From Arachis hypogaea (taxonomy: Eukaryota > Streptophyta > Magnoliopsida > Fabales > Fabaceae), in the NCBI RefSeq assembly GCF_003086295.3, contig NC_092051.1, forward strand, positions 82,158,445-82,222,444: 64,000 nucleotides of DNA. The letters run 5' to 3'. Shown here piece by piece: positions 44,121 to 53,603 of this stretch. The notes beneath the pieces were generated by a model. That model searched no databases. It worked only from the letters and a program-made list of their open reading frames with translations, and was not told the origin of the DNA. The stretch's first letter is position 1; every line of letters begins with the position of its first letter. A program made the position numbers and the translations under genes.

Positions 44121-45612
44121 TGATAAAACACTATTTTATGATTTATCTTGTGCTAATTTAAGTGGTTTTTATCAGCTTTTCACCCACTTATTCATATGAT
44201 TTGCATGTTTTATATTTTCCTTCCTGATCTTGTGCTATGATTGAAAACATATTTCCTGGGCCTTTAAATTGCTAATTTTAAATCTTCTCTTATTACCATT
44301 CGATGCCGTGATATGTGCGTTAAGTGATTTCAGAAATTACAGGGCAGGAATGACTCAAAGGATGGAAAGGAAGCATGCAAAAGTGGAAGGAATACAAGAA
44401 GTTTGAAGAAATTGCTAAGCTGTCCAGCCTGACCTTCTGGTACTAAATCGACCATAACTTGAGCTACAGAAGTCCAAATGACGCGGTTCCAGTTGAGTTG
44501 GAAAGCTAACATCCGGGGCTTCGCAACGATATCTAATTTGCCATAGCTTCCTCGAAGCCAGGTGACACGAACGCGTGGATCACGCGGACGCGTGAACTGG
44601 CAGAAATGCAATCCACGCAAACGCGTGGATGACACCTCCGCGTCACTTTGCCGCGACCTGAACGTAACAGAAATCACTGGGGGTGATTTTTGGGCTGTTT
44701 TTGACCCAGTTTTTGGCACAGAAAACTCATATTAAATGCTATAAAGTGGGGGAATGCATCCATACAACAAAGGCCTTCAATTATTCACTTTTCATATTTT
44801 AGATGTAGTTTTTAGAGAGAGAGGTTCTCTCCTCTCTCTTAGGTTTTAGGATTAGGATTCCTCTTAAAGGATTTAGTAATTTAACTCTTTATCAGGTTCA
44901 ATATTTCTTTTACTTTATATTTCTCTTTTACTTTCTGATACTTTAAATGCTCTCATTTAATTACTTATGTTGCCAAATTGGCTTATGAACAATTCATGTT
45001 AGGATTTTCTTTATTTAATATAAATTGAGGTATTTCAGATTTATGATTTAGCTCTTCATATTCTCGGCTTTAATTAATTAATTGGAGACTCTTGAGTTAT
45101 CAAACTCATCGTGATTGATAATTGTTATTTTTGCTAATTGAATTGAATTCCAATAACTCTAGTCCTTTCTTAGGAATTGCCTAGGACCTGAAGATCAAAC
45201 TAATTAGTCCACTTGACTTTCCTTTGCTTTAGTAAAGGTTAACTAAGTGGGATTAAAACCCAATTATCATCACCATTGATCAGGATAACTAGGATAGGAA
45301 TTTCAGTTCTCATACCTTGCCAAGAGTTTATTTTACAATTATTTATTCATTTTTCTTGTCATTTAAATTACTTGTTCCTTACATTCAAAACCCCCAATTT
45401 ACAAAACTCATAACCAATAATAAGAACACCTCCCTGCAGTTCCTTGAGAAGATGACCCGAGGTTTAAATACTTCGGTTATCAATTTTAAAGGAGTTTGTA
45501 ACTTGTGACAACCAAAACGTTTGTACGAAAGGATTTTCTGTTGGTTTAGAAACTATACTTATAACGCGATCATATTTTTATATTTCTTTACTGATAGAAA
45601 AACCAATCGTCA
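44121..45612 (+). repeat. El-3 3' LTR
   Basis: 1492 bp from TGATAAAACACT to AATCGTCA. ACGCG palindromes at 44567-44645 lie 95 bp before TATAAAG (44740-44746). The 129-residue minus-strand frame across the palindromes is not convincing. The partner LTR is not in the window. AAGCT (45613) follows. Confidence 0.8.
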
Positions 45613-45658
45613 AAGCTCTTCTAAGGATAGTTGAAACCTCGGTCCAAAAGATTAGACA

Positions 45659-45930
45659 TGGCTTAACAGCCAGCCAGGATTCAACATGTCTCTTGAAACT
45701 GTAGAATTCCTTTTTAAAAATTCTGGAGAACATAGAATACTAAAATTTTTTTAAAATTTTTGGAAAATAAAAATAATAAAAATAAAAACTTAAAATTAAA
45801 ATAAAATTACCTAATCTGAGCAACAAGATGAACCGTCAGTTGTCCAAACTCGAACAATCCCCGACAACGGCGCCAAAAACTTGGTGCACGAAATCGTGAT
45901 TATTCATTCTCCAATACGGTGCCAAAAACT
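45659..45930 (-). other. El-6 leader: small hairpin and two tandem primer-site regions
   Basis: TGGCT-TAAC-AGCCA (45659-45672) is a 5-bp hairpin also found three times in the El-8 leader. A tRNA-Asp site with one mismatch lies at 45858-45875, next to an LTR-end relic starting TGGTGCACGAAATC (45882). A second, decayed primer site (about 45913-45924) directly abuts the real LTR at 45931. Confidence 0.7.
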
Positions 45931-47602
45931 TGGTACGCACATTTATAATCTCACTTCTTCTTCACAACTTCGCACAACTAACCAGCAAGTGCACTGGGTC
46001 GTCCAAGTAATAAACCTTACGTGAGTAAGGGTCGATCCCATGGAGATTGTCAGCTTGAAGCAAGCTATGGTCACCTTGTAAATCTCAATCAGGCGGATTC
46101 AAATGGTTATAGAGTTTTAATAATTTAAAAGATAAATAAACATAAAATAAAGATAGAGATACTTATGTAATTCATTGGTGAGAGTTTTAGATAAGCGTAT
46201 GGAGGTGCGTTGTTCCTTCTGAATCTCTTTCCTACTGCCTTCATCCAATCCTTCATACTCCTTTCTATGGCAAGCTGTATGTTGGGTGTCAGCGTTGTCA
46301 ATGGCTACTTCCCGTCCTCTCAGTGAAAATGGTCCTCTACAGTTTCCTGCATGGCTAATCAGATGTTGGTTCTCGATCGTGTAGGAGTAGGATTTACTAT
46401 CCTTTTGCGTCTGTCACTACGCCCTACAGTCGCGAGTTTGAAACTCGTCACAGTCATCCCATCCCAGATCCTACTCGGAATACCACAGACAAGGTTTAGA
46501 CTTTCCGGATCTCAAGAATACTGCCAATTGATTCTAGCTTATACCACGAAGACTCTGATCTCACGGAATGGAAGGCTCTGTTGCCAGGAGAGGCAACCAT
46601 GCGTCGTGTACCAGGAATCCAAGAGATATACACTCTAACTTGTTTTCATGTAGAACGGAGGTGGTTGTCAATCACACGTTCATAAGTGAGAATGGTGATG
46701 AGTGTCACATGATCATCACATTCATCATGTTCTTGTGTGCGAATGAATATCTTAGAATAAAAATAAGCATGAATTGAATAGAAGAACAATAGTACTTTGC
46801 ATTAATACTCGAGGAACAGCAGAGCTCCACACCTTAATCTATGATATATAGAAACTCCACTGTTGAAAATACATAAATAAAAATAGGGTAGACATGGCTG
46901 AGTGGCCAGCCTCCCATGGAGGTATAGAGATCTAAAATGATCAAAAGATGAACTAAAGATGTTCAAAAGCTGTAAATACAATAGTAAAAAGTCCTATTTA
47001 TACTAAACTAGTTACCAGGGTTTACAGAGATAAGTAAATGATGTAGAAATCCACTTCCGGGCCCACTTGGTGTGTGCTTGGGCTGAGCATTGAGCTTTCA
47101 TGTGTAGATACTCTTTTTGGAGTTAAACGCCAGTTTGTAGCCTGTTTCTGGCGTTTAACTTTGGTTTGCAACCTGTTTCTGGCGTTTAACTCCAGAATAG
47201 GGCAGGGAGTTGGCGTTTGAACGCCAGTTTGTGTCGTCAAAACTCGTGCAAAATATGGACTATTATATATTTCTGGAAAGCTCTAGATGTCTACTTTCTA
47301 ACGCAATTGAGAGCGCTCCAATTGGGTTAATGTAGCTCCAGAAAATTCACTTCGAGTGCAGGGAAGTCAGAATCCAACAGCATCTACAGTCCTTCTTCAA
47401 CCTCTAAATCAGATTTTTGCTCAAGTCCCTCAATTTCAGCCAGAAATTACCTGAAATCATAGAAAAATACACAAACTCATAGTAAAGTCCATAAATGTGA
47501 TTTTTATTTAAAAAATAATAAAAATATACTAAAAACTAACTAAATCATACTAAAAACTATGTAAAAATAATGCCAAAAAGCGTATAAATTATCCGCTCAT
47601 CA
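45931..47602 (-). repeat. El-6 LTR
   Basis: 1672 bp, TGGTACGCAC to CCGCTCATCA. In element sense the GGCGTTnAACGCC palindromes (47119-47226) lie 117 bp upstream of TATAAATAGG (46993-47002). No gene is present. Confidence 0.85.
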
Positions 47603-47603
47603 C

Positions 47604-48188
47604 AAGTCCCTTAAACGAGAATTTGGCATGGTGGAAAATGTCCTTGTGAAGGTTGAAAACCTTTACCTCCCTGCAGACTTTGTGATACTTGACACTAGGG
47701 AGGACAGAGACAACTCCATCATCCTTGGAAGACCTTTTTTAGCTACTGCAAAGGCCTTGATAGATGTGGAGAAAGGAGAGCTAGTACTGAGGATGAATGA
47801 GGATCATATCCTGTTCAAGATCCCCAACCCTCAGTCTTTCCCTGACAAAGGAGGTACCACAATGCAACACTTAGTGTTTCAGCCCTCTCTCTCAGTACAG
47901 AGCCATACAGAGCCCCCAGACATCAAACCTAAGTTTGGTGTTGGGCCTCCATCACAAGCCACTGAGGAAGGAGGTGCCAAGAAGAAAGTACCTATGGGCT
48001 GGAGGAACAAGAAGATTCCAACTGAAGACTTCTCACCAGGCATGAGAGTTGTCTTCACTAAAAGTCTAGCCATTCCACATACTGTGAACTGGATCTTGTC
48101 TCTAGAGCATGTTGAGCTGATTCATGAGAGCACAGGAAGAAAGTTTACCATGAGGAACAAAGACCTAAGCCCCTATAAACCTCCATAA
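47604..48188 (+). pseudogene. Protease C-terminus fused to an integrase-tail-like domain (El-7)
   Basis: The frame is open from 47604, and the first part ([41 protein letters not shown]) is the distal half of a retropepsin. The active-site half lies upstream of the El-6 junction and is missing. After a linker containing PKFGVG, the last 50 residues (DFSPGMRVVF, LEHVELIHESTGRKFTM) resemble the C-terminal domain of El-5 integrase ([26 protein letters not shown]). RT, RNase H and the integrase core would have been removed between them. The stop at 48186-48188 is followed by GTCAAGCTATTGAC-like sequence, as after pol in El-5. Confidence 0.7.
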
Positions 48189-48600
48189 AGGAGCTGTCCG
48201 TCAAGCTATTGACAATAAAGAAGCGCATGTTGGGAGGTAACCCTTGCTTTTTAATATTTGTGATCATGTGTAGCATCTAGAACAGGAACAGGAGCATATA
48301 GGAGTGAAAACAGAACACTCTAGAGGCACCATTCACTAGCGTTGAGTGCCAGAACTAGCGCCCAGCGCCAGAAGGGGAGGAAGCTAGGTGTTCAACGCCC
48401 ATGCAGGAGTCTTTGCTGGTGTTCAACGTCAGTAATGGGAGGAGTTGGCCGTTCAACATCCTCTATGGAGAAACCAGGGCTATTTCTTTGGCACCCAATA
48501 GGCGTTCAACGACCTGGTGTTGAATGCCCCACCTAAAAAAAAAGTATCCCTACCTGGCGTTCAACGCTCAGAATTGGCGATGAACGCCCAGACAAGGGGA
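48189..48600 (+). repeat. El-7 spacer with decayed post-pol hairpin and palindromes
   Basis: GGG-AGGTAA-CCC (48232-48243) is a weakened version of the post-pol hairpin. From about 48335 to 48600 there are about eight GGCGTTCAACGCC-like palindromes, several mutated. No gene is present. Confidence 0.75.
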
Positions 48601-48727
48601 GGGTGATTGCGCATTTAAAGCTTGCAGAGCCAGTGGGTCCCACAGAATCTCCACCTACCCCCACCCACTTCAAATTCAAACCCTCTCCCCCCCACCAACA
48701 TGACCGAATCCCTACCCCTCCCTACCC

Positions 48728-48735
48728 TATAAATA
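48728..48735 (+). promoter_or_regulatory. Internal TATA box upstream of third ORF (El-7)
   Basis: TATAAATA in CCCTATAAATACCCC, 130 bp after the palindrome cluster and 243 bp before the third-ORF ATG at 48978. A degenerate AGGA stem-loop and CTTTAAATTTGGTGTTG (about 48903-48942) lie between. Spacing mimics the LTR promoters in this window. Confidence 0.6.
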
Positions 48736-48977
48736 CCCCTTCATCCTTTATACATCCTCACACCTTCCCTAAACGCTTTCCATCTTCCATCTTCACTTCT
48801 TCATTTCCTTTCTTTCCTTTCCACCCCACTTGGCCGAAGGTTTCCTAAGCCTTTCTCTCTATCTTTTCTTTCTTCTTTAACTATTTTTTTCTTATGTTAC
48901 TCTTTGCTCAAGGACAAGAAAAATCTTTAAATTTGGTGTTGGAAAAGCTTCACTTTTTGCTTCTATTTCTACTCTCC

Positions 48978-49834
48978 ATGGCACCAAAAACTAGAGAATC
49001 CTCAAGGAAGAGAAAAGGAAAGCTTCTGCCTCGGCCTCTGAACCTTGGGAAATATGGAGATTCCTCACCAAGGCTTACCAAGACCACTTCTATGCTGTGG
49101 TGAGGCACAAAAAGGTGATTCCCGAGGTCATCTTTAGGTTCAAGGAGGATGAATACCTGGAAATCCAACAAGAAATCTGGAGAAGAGATTGGGAAATTAT
49201 GGCGAACCCTATCTCAGAAGTTGGAACCTTAATTGTGTAAGAGTTCTTTGCCAATGCTTGGGTCCCCAAGAAGCACGACACTAGTGTGAACCTAGTGGCT
49301 AAGAATTGGCACACCATGGTTAAAGAACAAATCTTGTATTTCAGCCCAGAAAGTGTGAGATTGGTGCTGCAGCTGCCTCGAATGCAAGGGAACTTACACT
49401 CTTACACTAGAAGGGTCAACTCTGACCAAAGGCTGGATCAAGTGCTTGCAGAAATTTGTGTAGAAGGAGCTTAATGGAGGAGGGATGCACATGGCAAGCC
49501 ATACCAACTGGGTAGCTTGACCTCAAGCCCGTAGCTAGAGGATGATTGGAGCTTATCCAACGCTCCATCATCCCCACGAGTAACGAATCTGAGGTTATCA
49601 TTGACCGAGCAATAATGATTCTTTGCATCATGCTCGGGAATGAGGTGGAAGTACACGAGGTCATTCCTCAAGAGATACAAGATAGCGGAGAAGGCCTCCA
49701 TCAATGCACGACTAGCATTCCCTTACCTTATCTATCACGTGTGCAACTCAGCTGGAGTTCGCATAACAGGTGACACCCTCATTGAGGAGGACAAACCCAT
49801 CACAAGGAGAAGGATGGAAAATATCAGGGAGCCT
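48978..49834 (+). pseudogene. Third ORF, N-terminal part, broken (El-7)
   Basis: ATG at 48978-48980 (MAPKTRESSRKRKGK) begins like the El-4 protein. A frameshift near 49020-49050 moves the homologous text (VIPEV, FKEDEYLEIQQEIWRRDWEI, NWHTMVKEQILYFSPESVRLVL) to another frame. In-frame stops follow at about 49240 and 49472. It belongs to the same putative plant transposon protein domain family. The ORF is interrupted by El-8 at 49834 and resumes at 59544. Confidence 0.75.
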
Positions 49835-51467
49835 TGGTACGCAGAATCGTGATTACACTTTAATTATGTTAAGTTCATTGCTCTTTCTTTCCCTGGAAAT
49901 GGCGCCAAAAACATGATGCCAAAACCACGGTTCACAACTCCGTGTAACTGACCAGCAAGTGCACTGGGTCATCCAAGTAATACCTTACGTGAGTAAGGGT
50001 CGAATCCCACGGAGATTGTTAGTATGAAGCAAGCTATGGTCACCTTGCAAATCTCAGTTAGGCAGATATAAAATAGTTATGGAGTTTTCGAAAATAATAC
50101 TAAAATAGGGATATAGATACTTATGTAAATCATTGGTGAGAATTTCAGATAAGAGAATAGAGATGCTTTCGTTCCTCTGAACCTCTGCTTTCCTGCTATC
50201 TTCATCCAATCAGTCTTACTCCTTTCCATGGCTGGCTTTATGCAAGGGCATCACCGTTTTCAGTGGCTACATCCCCTCCTCTCAGTGAAAAATATGCTCA
50301 CATGCTCTGTCACAGCACGGCTAATCATCTGTCGGTTCTCGATCATGCTGGAATAGGATTCACCCTCCTTTTACGTTTGTCACTAACGCCCAGCACTCGC
50401 GAGTTTGAAGCTCGTCTCATTCAATCATTGAATCCTACTCAGAATACCACAGACAAGGTTTAGACTTTCTAGATTCTCTTGAATGCCGCCATCATTCTAG
50501 CTTACACCACGAAGATTCCGATTAAGGGATCTAAGAGATACTCATTCAATTCTAATGTAGAACGGAAGTGGTTATCAGGCACGCGTTCATAGGGAATGAT
50601 GATGATTGTCACGTTCATCACATTCAGGTTGAAGTGCGAATGAATATCTTAGAAGCGAAATAAGAAGAATTGAATATAAAACAGTAGTACTTTGCATTAA
50701 TCTTTGAGGAACAGCAGAGCTCCACACCTTAATCTATGGAGTGTAGAAACTCTACCATTGAAAATACATAAGTGAAAGGTCCAGGCATGGCCGAGAGGCC
50801 AGCCCCTCTGATCTAAGAACCAGGCGTCCAAAGATATCTAATACAATAGTAAGAGGTCCTATTTATAATAAACTAGCTACTAGGGTTTACATGAGTAAGT
50901 AATTGATGCATAAATCCACTTCCTGGGCCTACTTGGTGTGTGTTTGGGCTGAGCTTGAGTGTTGCACGTGCAGAGGCCATTTGTGGAGTTGAACGCCAGG
51001 TTTTGATCAATTTCTGGCGTTCAACTCTGGTTTTGGATCCTTTTCTGGCGCTGGACGACAGATTTGGGCAGAAAGCTGGCGTTGAACGCCAGTTTACGTC
51101 GTCTATTCTTGGTCAAAGTATGGACTATTATATATTTCTGGAAAGCCCTGGATGTCTACTTTCCAACGCAATTGGAAACGCGCCATTTCGAGTTCTGTAG
51201 CTCCAGAAAATCCACTTTGAGTGCAGGGAGGTCAGAATCCAACAGCATCAGCAGTCCTTCTTCAACCTCTGAATCTGATTTGTGCTCAAGTCCCTCAATT
51301 TCAGCCAGAAAATACCTGAAATCACAAAAAAACACACAAACTCATAGTAAAGTCCAGAAATGTGAATTTAACATAAAAACTAATGAAAACGTCCCTAAAA
51401 GTAACTAGATCCTACTAAAAACATACTAAAAACAATGCCAAAAAGCGTATAAATTATCCGCTCATCA
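49835..51467 (-). repeat. El-8 3' LTR
   Basis: 1633 bp, TGGTACGCAG to CCGCTCATCA. Palindromes at 50984-51092, TATAAATAGG on the minus strand at 50858-50867. No gene is present. Confidence 0.92.
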
Positions 51468-52566
51468 CAACACCAAACTTAAATTGTTGCTTTTCCCCAA
51501 GCAACTGAAAATCAAATAGGATAAAAAGAAGAGAATATACTATAAATTCCAAACTATCAATGAAACATAGCTCCAATCATATGAGCGGGACTTATAGCTT
51601 TTTGCCTCTTGAATAGTTTTGGCATCTCACTTTATCCATTGAGGTTCAGAATGATTGGCATCTATAGGAACTCAGAGTTCAGATAGTGTTATTGATTCTC
51701 CTAGTTCAGTATGATGATTCTTGAACACAGCTTTTTTGTGAGTCTTGGCCGTGGCCCTAAGCACTTTGTTTTCCAATATTACCACCGGATACATAAATGC
51801 CACAGACAAATAATTAGGTGAACCTTTTCAGATTGTGACTCAGCTTTGCTAAAGTCCCCAATTAGAGGTGTCCAGGGTTCTTAAGCACACTCTTTTTTTT
51901 GCTTTGGACCTTGACTTTAACCGCTCAGTCTCAAGTTTTCACTTGACACCTTCACGCTACAAGCACATGGTTAGGGACAGCTTGGTTTAGCCGCTTAGAC
52001 CAGGATTTTATTCCTTTAGGCCCTCCTATCCACTGATGCTCAAAGCCTTGGGATCCTTTTTATTTGCCCTTGCCTTTTGGTTTTAAGGGTTATTGGCTTT
52101 TTGCTCTTGCTTCTTTCTTTCTATTTTTTTTTCGCCTTTTTTTTTTTGCAAGCTTTGCTCTTTGCTACTTTTTCTTGCTTCAAGAATCATTTTTATGATT
52201 TTTCAGATTATCAAATAACATGTTTCCTAGTCATCATTCTTTCAAGAGCCAACATATTTAACATTCTTAAACAACAACTTCAAAAGACATATGCACTGTT
52301 CAAGCATACATTCAGAAAACAAGAAGCATTGTCACCACATCAATATAATTAAGCTAAGTTCAAGGATAAATTCGAAACTCATGTATTTCTTGTTCTTTTG
52401 ATTTAAAACATTTTTTTTTAAGAGAGGTGATGGATTCATAGGACATTCATAACTTTAAGACATAGTTACTACTATTAATGATCATGTATTGAAGACACAA
52501 ACATAGATAAGCACATATCATAGAAAACGAAAAACAGAAGAAATATGAACAAGGAATGAATCCACC
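51468..52566 (-). other. El-8 polypurine motif, stem-loop and 3' noncoding region
   Basis: In element sense a stem-loop (51486-51505; 7 bp, loop GGGA-type with a mismatched closing pair) and TTTAAGTTTGGTGTTG abut the LTR. The following 1 kb has no gene and closely resembles 14770-15874 of El-4, including the A/G-rich tract (about 52100-52170). Confidence 0.8.
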
Positions 52567-52879
52567 TTAGTGATGGTGGCGTTTCCTTCTTGAGGAACCA
52601 ATAATGTCCTTGAGCTCTTCTATGTCTCTTCCTTGTCTTTGTTGCTCCTCCCTCATTGCTTTTTGATCTTCTCTTATTTCATGAAGCATGATAGAGTGCT
52701 CTTGATGTTCCACCCTTAGTTGCTTCCAATAATTTTGTGGAAGAAAATGTATCCCCTGAGGTATCTCAGGGATCTCTTGATTTGCAGTCAAATGTTCTAC
52801 CACTGAGCTATAGACCCTTGATGGAAGCTTTTGTCTTCCCTTTCCTCTTTCTAGAGGTTTCTCTGGCCTTAGGTGCCAT
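52567..52879 (-). pseudogene. Third ORF with central deletion (El-8)
   Basis: The ATG at 52877-52879 starts MAPKARETSRKRKGK, as in the other copies, but the frame stops about 23 codons later. The C-terminal part resumes at 52567-52770 (PQGIHFLPQNYW, EHQEHSIMLHEIREDQKAM, ending RRKRHHH). Roughly 0.8-1 kb of central coding sequence is gone, replaced by a 50-nt tRNA-Cys fragment. A GTG-started frame at 52803 is not evidence of a start codon. Confidence 0.8.
52768..52817 (-). pseudogene. 5' fragment of nuclear-type tRNA-Cys(GCA)
   Basis: On the minus strand the fragment begins GGGTCTATAGCTCAGTGG at 52817 (acceptor 5' strand and D-arm). It continues through an anticodon arm with loop CTGCAAA (anticodon GCA) and ends AAGAGATCCC before the T-arm. 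About 50 of 72 bases are present, so it cannot be a functional tRNA. It sits exactly at the deletion junction of the El-8 third ORF. The match is to plant nuclear tRNA-Cys from memory. Confidence 0.8.
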
Positions 52880-53603
52880 CAATGGTTATGGAAAAAACAA
52901 AAAAGCTATGCTTTTTACCACACCAAACTTAGAATGTTGCTCGCCCTCGAGCAAAAGAAGAAGGAATAGAAGAAGAAGAAGATATGGAGGAGATAGAGGG
53001 ATGTGTGTATGGATGTGAGTGGTGGATGGAAAACAGAAGGGATGGTCATGAATGAAGAGATAGAGGGTGAGGTGGGTGGGGATCCTGTGAGATTCACAGA
53101 TCCTGAGATGATCCTGTGGGTCCACGGATCCTGAGATGATCCTGTGGGGTCCACAGATCTTGAGGTGTCAAGGCATTTACATCCCTGCACCAATTTAGGC
53201 ATGCAAAATGCCCTTGCACACAACTCTGGGCGTTCAGTGCCAGGTTGGTGCCCATTTTGGGCGTTCAACGCCCATTTGTTGCCATTTCTGGCGTTGAACG
53301 CCAGAACCATGCTTGTTCTGGGCGTTCAGCGCCAGGATGTTGCCCATTTTGGGCGTTCAGCGCCAGAACCATGCTCTGTTCTGGCGTTTGAACGCCAGGC
53401 AGATGCTCCTCCAGGGTGTGATTTTTCTTCTGTTGTTTTTGATTCTGTTTTCAATTTTTATATTTATTTTGTGACTCCACATGATCATGAACCTACAAAG
53501 ACATATAACTAAGAAAAATATAGTTAGATAAATAAAAATTAGGTTGCCTCCCAACAAGCGCTTCTTTAATGTCAATAGCTTGACAGTGGGCTCTCATGGA
53601 GCC
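52880..53603 (-). other. El-8 spacer: AGGA-type stem-loop, palindromes, post-pol hairpin
   Basis: TTGCTCG-AGGG-CGAGCAA (52937-52954) with CTAAGTTTGGTGTG precedes the third-ORF ATG. A repeated GATCCTGTGGG-like word occurs at about 53085-53160. Five or six GGCGTTCAACGCC palindromes lie at 53225-53400. A post-pol hairpin, with one G-U pair in RNA, is at 53539-53554. No TATA box is evident here. No gene is present. Confidence 0.75.

Larger units (their letters stand above)
11703..45612 (+). mobile_element. El-3: old Athila-like element, split by El-4 (13192-41838)
   Basis: The parts are 11703-13191 and 41839-45612. The arrays of ACGCG palindromes on both sides of El-4 join into one region, and near-matching pentamers (GCTAT at 13187-13191, GCTAC at 41839-41843) mark the El-4 insertion. 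A polypurine-type motif at 44104-44119 leads into a 3' LTR (44121-45612). The 5' part, including its LTR and any gag/RT, is missing; it was cut at 11702 by the El-2 LTR. This is the oldest host element of the nest on the left. Confidence 0.7.
45613..47602 (-). mobile_element. El-6: LTR and leader of an El-8-like element
   Basis: Bases 45931-47602 form an LTR similar to the El-8 LTRs. To its left are 318 bp of leader with primer sites, and then the El-3 LTR interrupts. Gag onward is missing. The right end abuts El-7 coding sequence, so El-6 probably inserted into El-7. Confidence 0.75.

Noticed and set aside
44330..44719. 129-residue minus-strand frame in the El-3 LTR
   Set aside because: It covers U3 palindromes and is antisense to the element; no known domain.
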